DNA of 64,000 nt, taken from assembly GCA_007026445.1 (NCBI GenBank), contig VDMD01000003.1:1736001-1800000 (forward strand). The letters run 5' to 3'. The notes beneath the pieces were generated by a model. It saw only the letters and a list, made by a program, of their open reading frames with translations, ran no database searches and was not told where the DNA came from. The stretch comes from Schizophyllum amplum (lineage: Eukaryota; Basidiomycota; Agaricomycetes; Agaricales; Schizophyllaceae). Shown here piece by piece: positions 61,467-64,000 of the stretch; within the stretch, counting starts at the first letter, position 1, and every line of letters starts with the position of its first letter. The translations under genes and the position numbers were made by a program.

Positions 61467-63797
61467 CTATGCGCGTACACCGTTGGCCCCCGTACGAGCT
61501 TCCCACTGATGGAAAAGGTCCTCGAATTTGCGACGCAGATCCTTCTCCACCTCCAACGCTTTCTTCAACTGGAGTCTCATCTGCAAGGCGTCATCATACC
61601 GCTTCGCCAGCGTAAACGCCTCCATCTTGAAATTGAAGTTCCTCGCTTCCATAACTAGTCGCCAAATCACAGCTGGTCAGCACGACGCGCCTCAACGCAA
61701 ACGAAACGCAAATGACACGCACACTTCTCTCTCCACGCTTGACCGGCCAAAAAGGTTACTGGGTCTAGCTTGCTCCTCCGACGCCTCTGCTCTTCCTCGT
61801 CGAACAGCTGGCTTCTCCGCTGGTACGCCTCGTCCATCTCCCTCATGCCCTGGCCGAGGTCGCGGACCCCCGACTGAGGCGACGCTCTCATCATAGTGGC
61901 CCAGCGTTCCTCGTACGGCGGAGGAAGCTCAGAAACAGAAACAGATACGGGCCTGCTACTATACGGAGGAAGAGGGCTGCCGGTCCCAGCGTCGCTAAAC
62001 GTGCCGCTAAAGGGCGTCAAAGTGGAACCAAACCGCGGCGGGCTGGTCCGCGGCGGCGATTTGCGAACAGCCGGCGACGAAGCGCGGACAGCCGGCGACG
62101 AAGTTCGCGCAGGTGGCGACAACACACGCTTCGGCGGCGAGGAAACTCGTGCGGGCGGCGCGCGGCGTTCTTTAACTGGTGATGGCGGTTCTGGCAGCTC
62201 GTCGTCTGAGCTAGAGGATGTGTCGGAATAAGAGACATAGTGGGTCCCTTGCGGACCCACATCATTGTCAGAACGGTGTGCAAATTTCGCACCGCCCGGA
62301 CGTGCGGATCGAATGGGAGGCGGCGTTCGCGGCAAGCGGTATTGATCGTTCTCGAGAGCACGCCAGCGCCTGGGAATGGGCTTAGGGTACGGGCGGGGAG
62401 GCAGACTGGCATTCCTCGTCCGTGCCGTCGCGCTCGTCCCGTCCATGTGCACGTCAAGACGTGGCTCGGGGCTTTCCGCTGTGGGAGGTGGCGCGGGAAC
62501 GTCCTTTCCGTTTACTACCACCGATATTTGTGGCGAGACCGACACTGGTGCTACAGCGCGCTTCTCAACCTTTACGTTTGGCTGCCCCGACACCGTGGAC
62601 GCTCTTTGCCGCGACCGCGTACTGGCGCGCGCCGCCGGAATCGATGCGGGCGGTGGCTTGGGCTTCTCCTCCGCCTTAGATGTCGGGATCCAAATTGGAA
62701 CTGGTCCCCGCGTAGTCCGCGCTTGCGGGCCTCGCGCAAGAGGCGGGGGACGGTGGGACTCTGCACGGGATATTGGGTGACTGGGGTCGACTAGGGATGG
62801 GGGCTCTGCACGAGAGGCGGTGGGAGGAGCGCTCGCGAAAGCTGAGTGGGCCCTCGGTCGGCGGCCAACGCTGGATGCGTGCACCCTGGACCGTTGTGCT
62901 TCCATGGCATGATCACGGGACAGGGGCGAGGTATTTCGAGGCGGCCCCATGTATAAGAGTGGTTCCGGTTTAGGCGAAGGAGGGCGAAAGGCGGGATGCG
63001 GGATATGAGGGATTGACCGCTTTCGGGGGATTTCGCGCACTCCGGTCATACGATGCCAAGGTGAGGGCGTTATCGGCAGTGGATCTGGGCTATTGAAGAC
63101 ACTTCTGGTAGAATCGCCGTCAGAGTCGGAGTCAGAGGACGACGTCCATGGTGACGGGATGCGATGCGGAACGTCTTCGTAAGAAGGCGCAAACTGATCA
63201 ACGTCCAGAAACGCCGACTCTGGCCTCCACTGGCGCATATACTCTTCTGAGGACGAGTTGGACCATGCTCGTGGGAGAAAATACAACAGACGCACCAGAT
63301 GCTGCCTTCTCCTCGGGATCCGGGATCCCATGGTATCGACACCAGGCCTTCTCGTTCCAGAGGAACTTGTCGTCGTCCGCAAGGACCCCGGCTTCGCGCA
63401 ATTCATGCGATCGCTTGACCAGTGGGCCCAATAGACCGCCACTCCTCTCCATGGACTCAATCGTCTCTCCTCGCTTTTTGGTGTCCCATGCATTCAAGTG
63501 CCACCGATAACGAGCACGTACTTGTTCTGCCCATTCGGCCGCCGCCTGGTCCGCCATCCGTTTCTGTCGTCGCATGAAGTCTCGATACATGGAGTCCTTC
63601 TTCAAGGCGTATTCCTCCGGCGATAGTTGCGCCTTGGCCCTGAGGGCGTCGTCTCGCATCGCCCTCCACATCTTGTCGTACTTCTCCCTCAAGTCGCTTA
63701 GGGCTCTCTCCTTCCATGTGCGGGATCGCGGCCGCGACGGTGCTTGCTGCTGGTCGGGCACCTCAGGCGAGGATCGAGCGGTGAACGGTCTCGCCAT
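61467..63797 (-). CDS. Large Ser/Pro/Arg-rich protein with helical ends, unknown
   Basis: Three exons (63797-63296, 63246-61723, 61654-61467) give 737 aa with phases kept. The N-terminal 165 residues are charged and helical (KERALSDLREKYDKMWRAM, RQKRMADQAAAEWAEQVRAR). The middle 500 are low complexity, rich in Pro, Ser, Arg and Thr, with SSPAVR-type repeats near 62050-62130. The C-terminus is again helical (MEAFTLAKRYDDALQ, LEVEKDLRRKF). The layout recalls J-domain-less cochaperone-like or scaffold proteins seen across agaricomycetes, but no family is assigned. Confidence 0.65.
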
Positions 63798-63892
63798 TGG
63801 GTCAATCCGAGCGGCTGATGGTCTGAGGAAGTCTCTCGATAAGCAATCGCAGCCCGACCTGACGTTGACTACTACTCGATGAACTCACACAA

Positions 63893-63914
63893 GGGGGGGG
63901 GGGGGGGGGGGGGG
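63893..63914. repeat. 22-nt poly-G run
   Basis: Uninterrupted G from 63893 to 63914, about 100 nt upstream of the minus-strand start at 63797. It may be natural slippage or an assembly artefact. Confidence 0.85.
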
Positions 63915-64000
63915 ATCCGACGATCTGGAGGCGGAAGAGAGCTTGGGAAAGGATGATGGCAGATGCGTTCACACCATCAGCAACACGAGGCGGGCGGGCA
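63915..64000. other. Right edge, no feature seen
   Basis: Short tail of the window after the poly-G run; nothing recognisable. Confidence 0.5.

Overview
This 64 kb window is nuclear DNA of a filamentous basidiomycete, most likely an agaricomycete; Polyporales is a guess from gene content only. The evidence is short (mostly 45-60 nt) GT-AG introns breaking nearly every gene, GC-rich coding sequence, a myosin-motor chitin synthase, a FunK1-type kinase, an ERT1-type regulator of gluconeogenesis, and an intron-bearing tRNA-Pro. Exon joins were worked out by eye from splice signals, reading frame and family conservation; coordinates should be good to a few bases where exons are listed.

Layout. 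0.6-5 kb: an NLR-like (STAND) P-loop protein with an N-terminal helical region and C-terminal helical repeats. 5-7 kb: an F-box-like gene. 7.8-10.7 kb: a small membrane protein gene diverging from PEX3 (peroxisome membrane biogenesis). 11.5-13.8 kb: a FunK1-family kinase with altered catalytic residues. 13.8-21.2 kb: gene-poor, holding one Ser/Pro-rich gene (16-17 kb), an 80-bp inverted repeat and short tandem repeats. 21-34.7 kb: a dense block with a full-length ABCG transporter, a 1937-aa myosin-chitin synthase and an RTA1-like seven-helix membrane protein. 35.9-47.5 kb: metabolic genes, namely a mitochondrial-type LEA-like protein, an aldo/keto reductase, acetyl-CoA synthetase, a Gfo/Idh/MocA oxidoreductase and a cytosolic-type GH1 beta-glucosidase. 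48-57 kb: a young tandem array of five small protein-kinase-like genes interleaved with an intact MYND-finger gene and decayed copies of it. 57-59.4 kb: the ERT1/AcuK-type zinc-cluster PAS transcription factor. 59.7-60.1 kb: tRNA-Pro and tRNA-Cys. 60.6-63.8 kb: two unrecognised genes. A 22-nt poly-G run lies near the right edge.

The most unusual parts are (i) the 48-57 kb array, where a kinase-kinase-MYND-ERT1 segment was duplicated and the extra copy decayed (truncated MYND and ERT1 tails, a frameshifted kinase, a patch of near-identity between two other copies); (ii) the FunK1-like protein in which the two Mg-binding residues appear swapped (Asn to Asp and Asp to Asn); and (iii) the NLR-like gene. 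Acetyl-CoA synthetase, with a CCG-N7-CCG element upstream, and an ERT1-like activator lie in the same window, suggesting a regulator-target pair.
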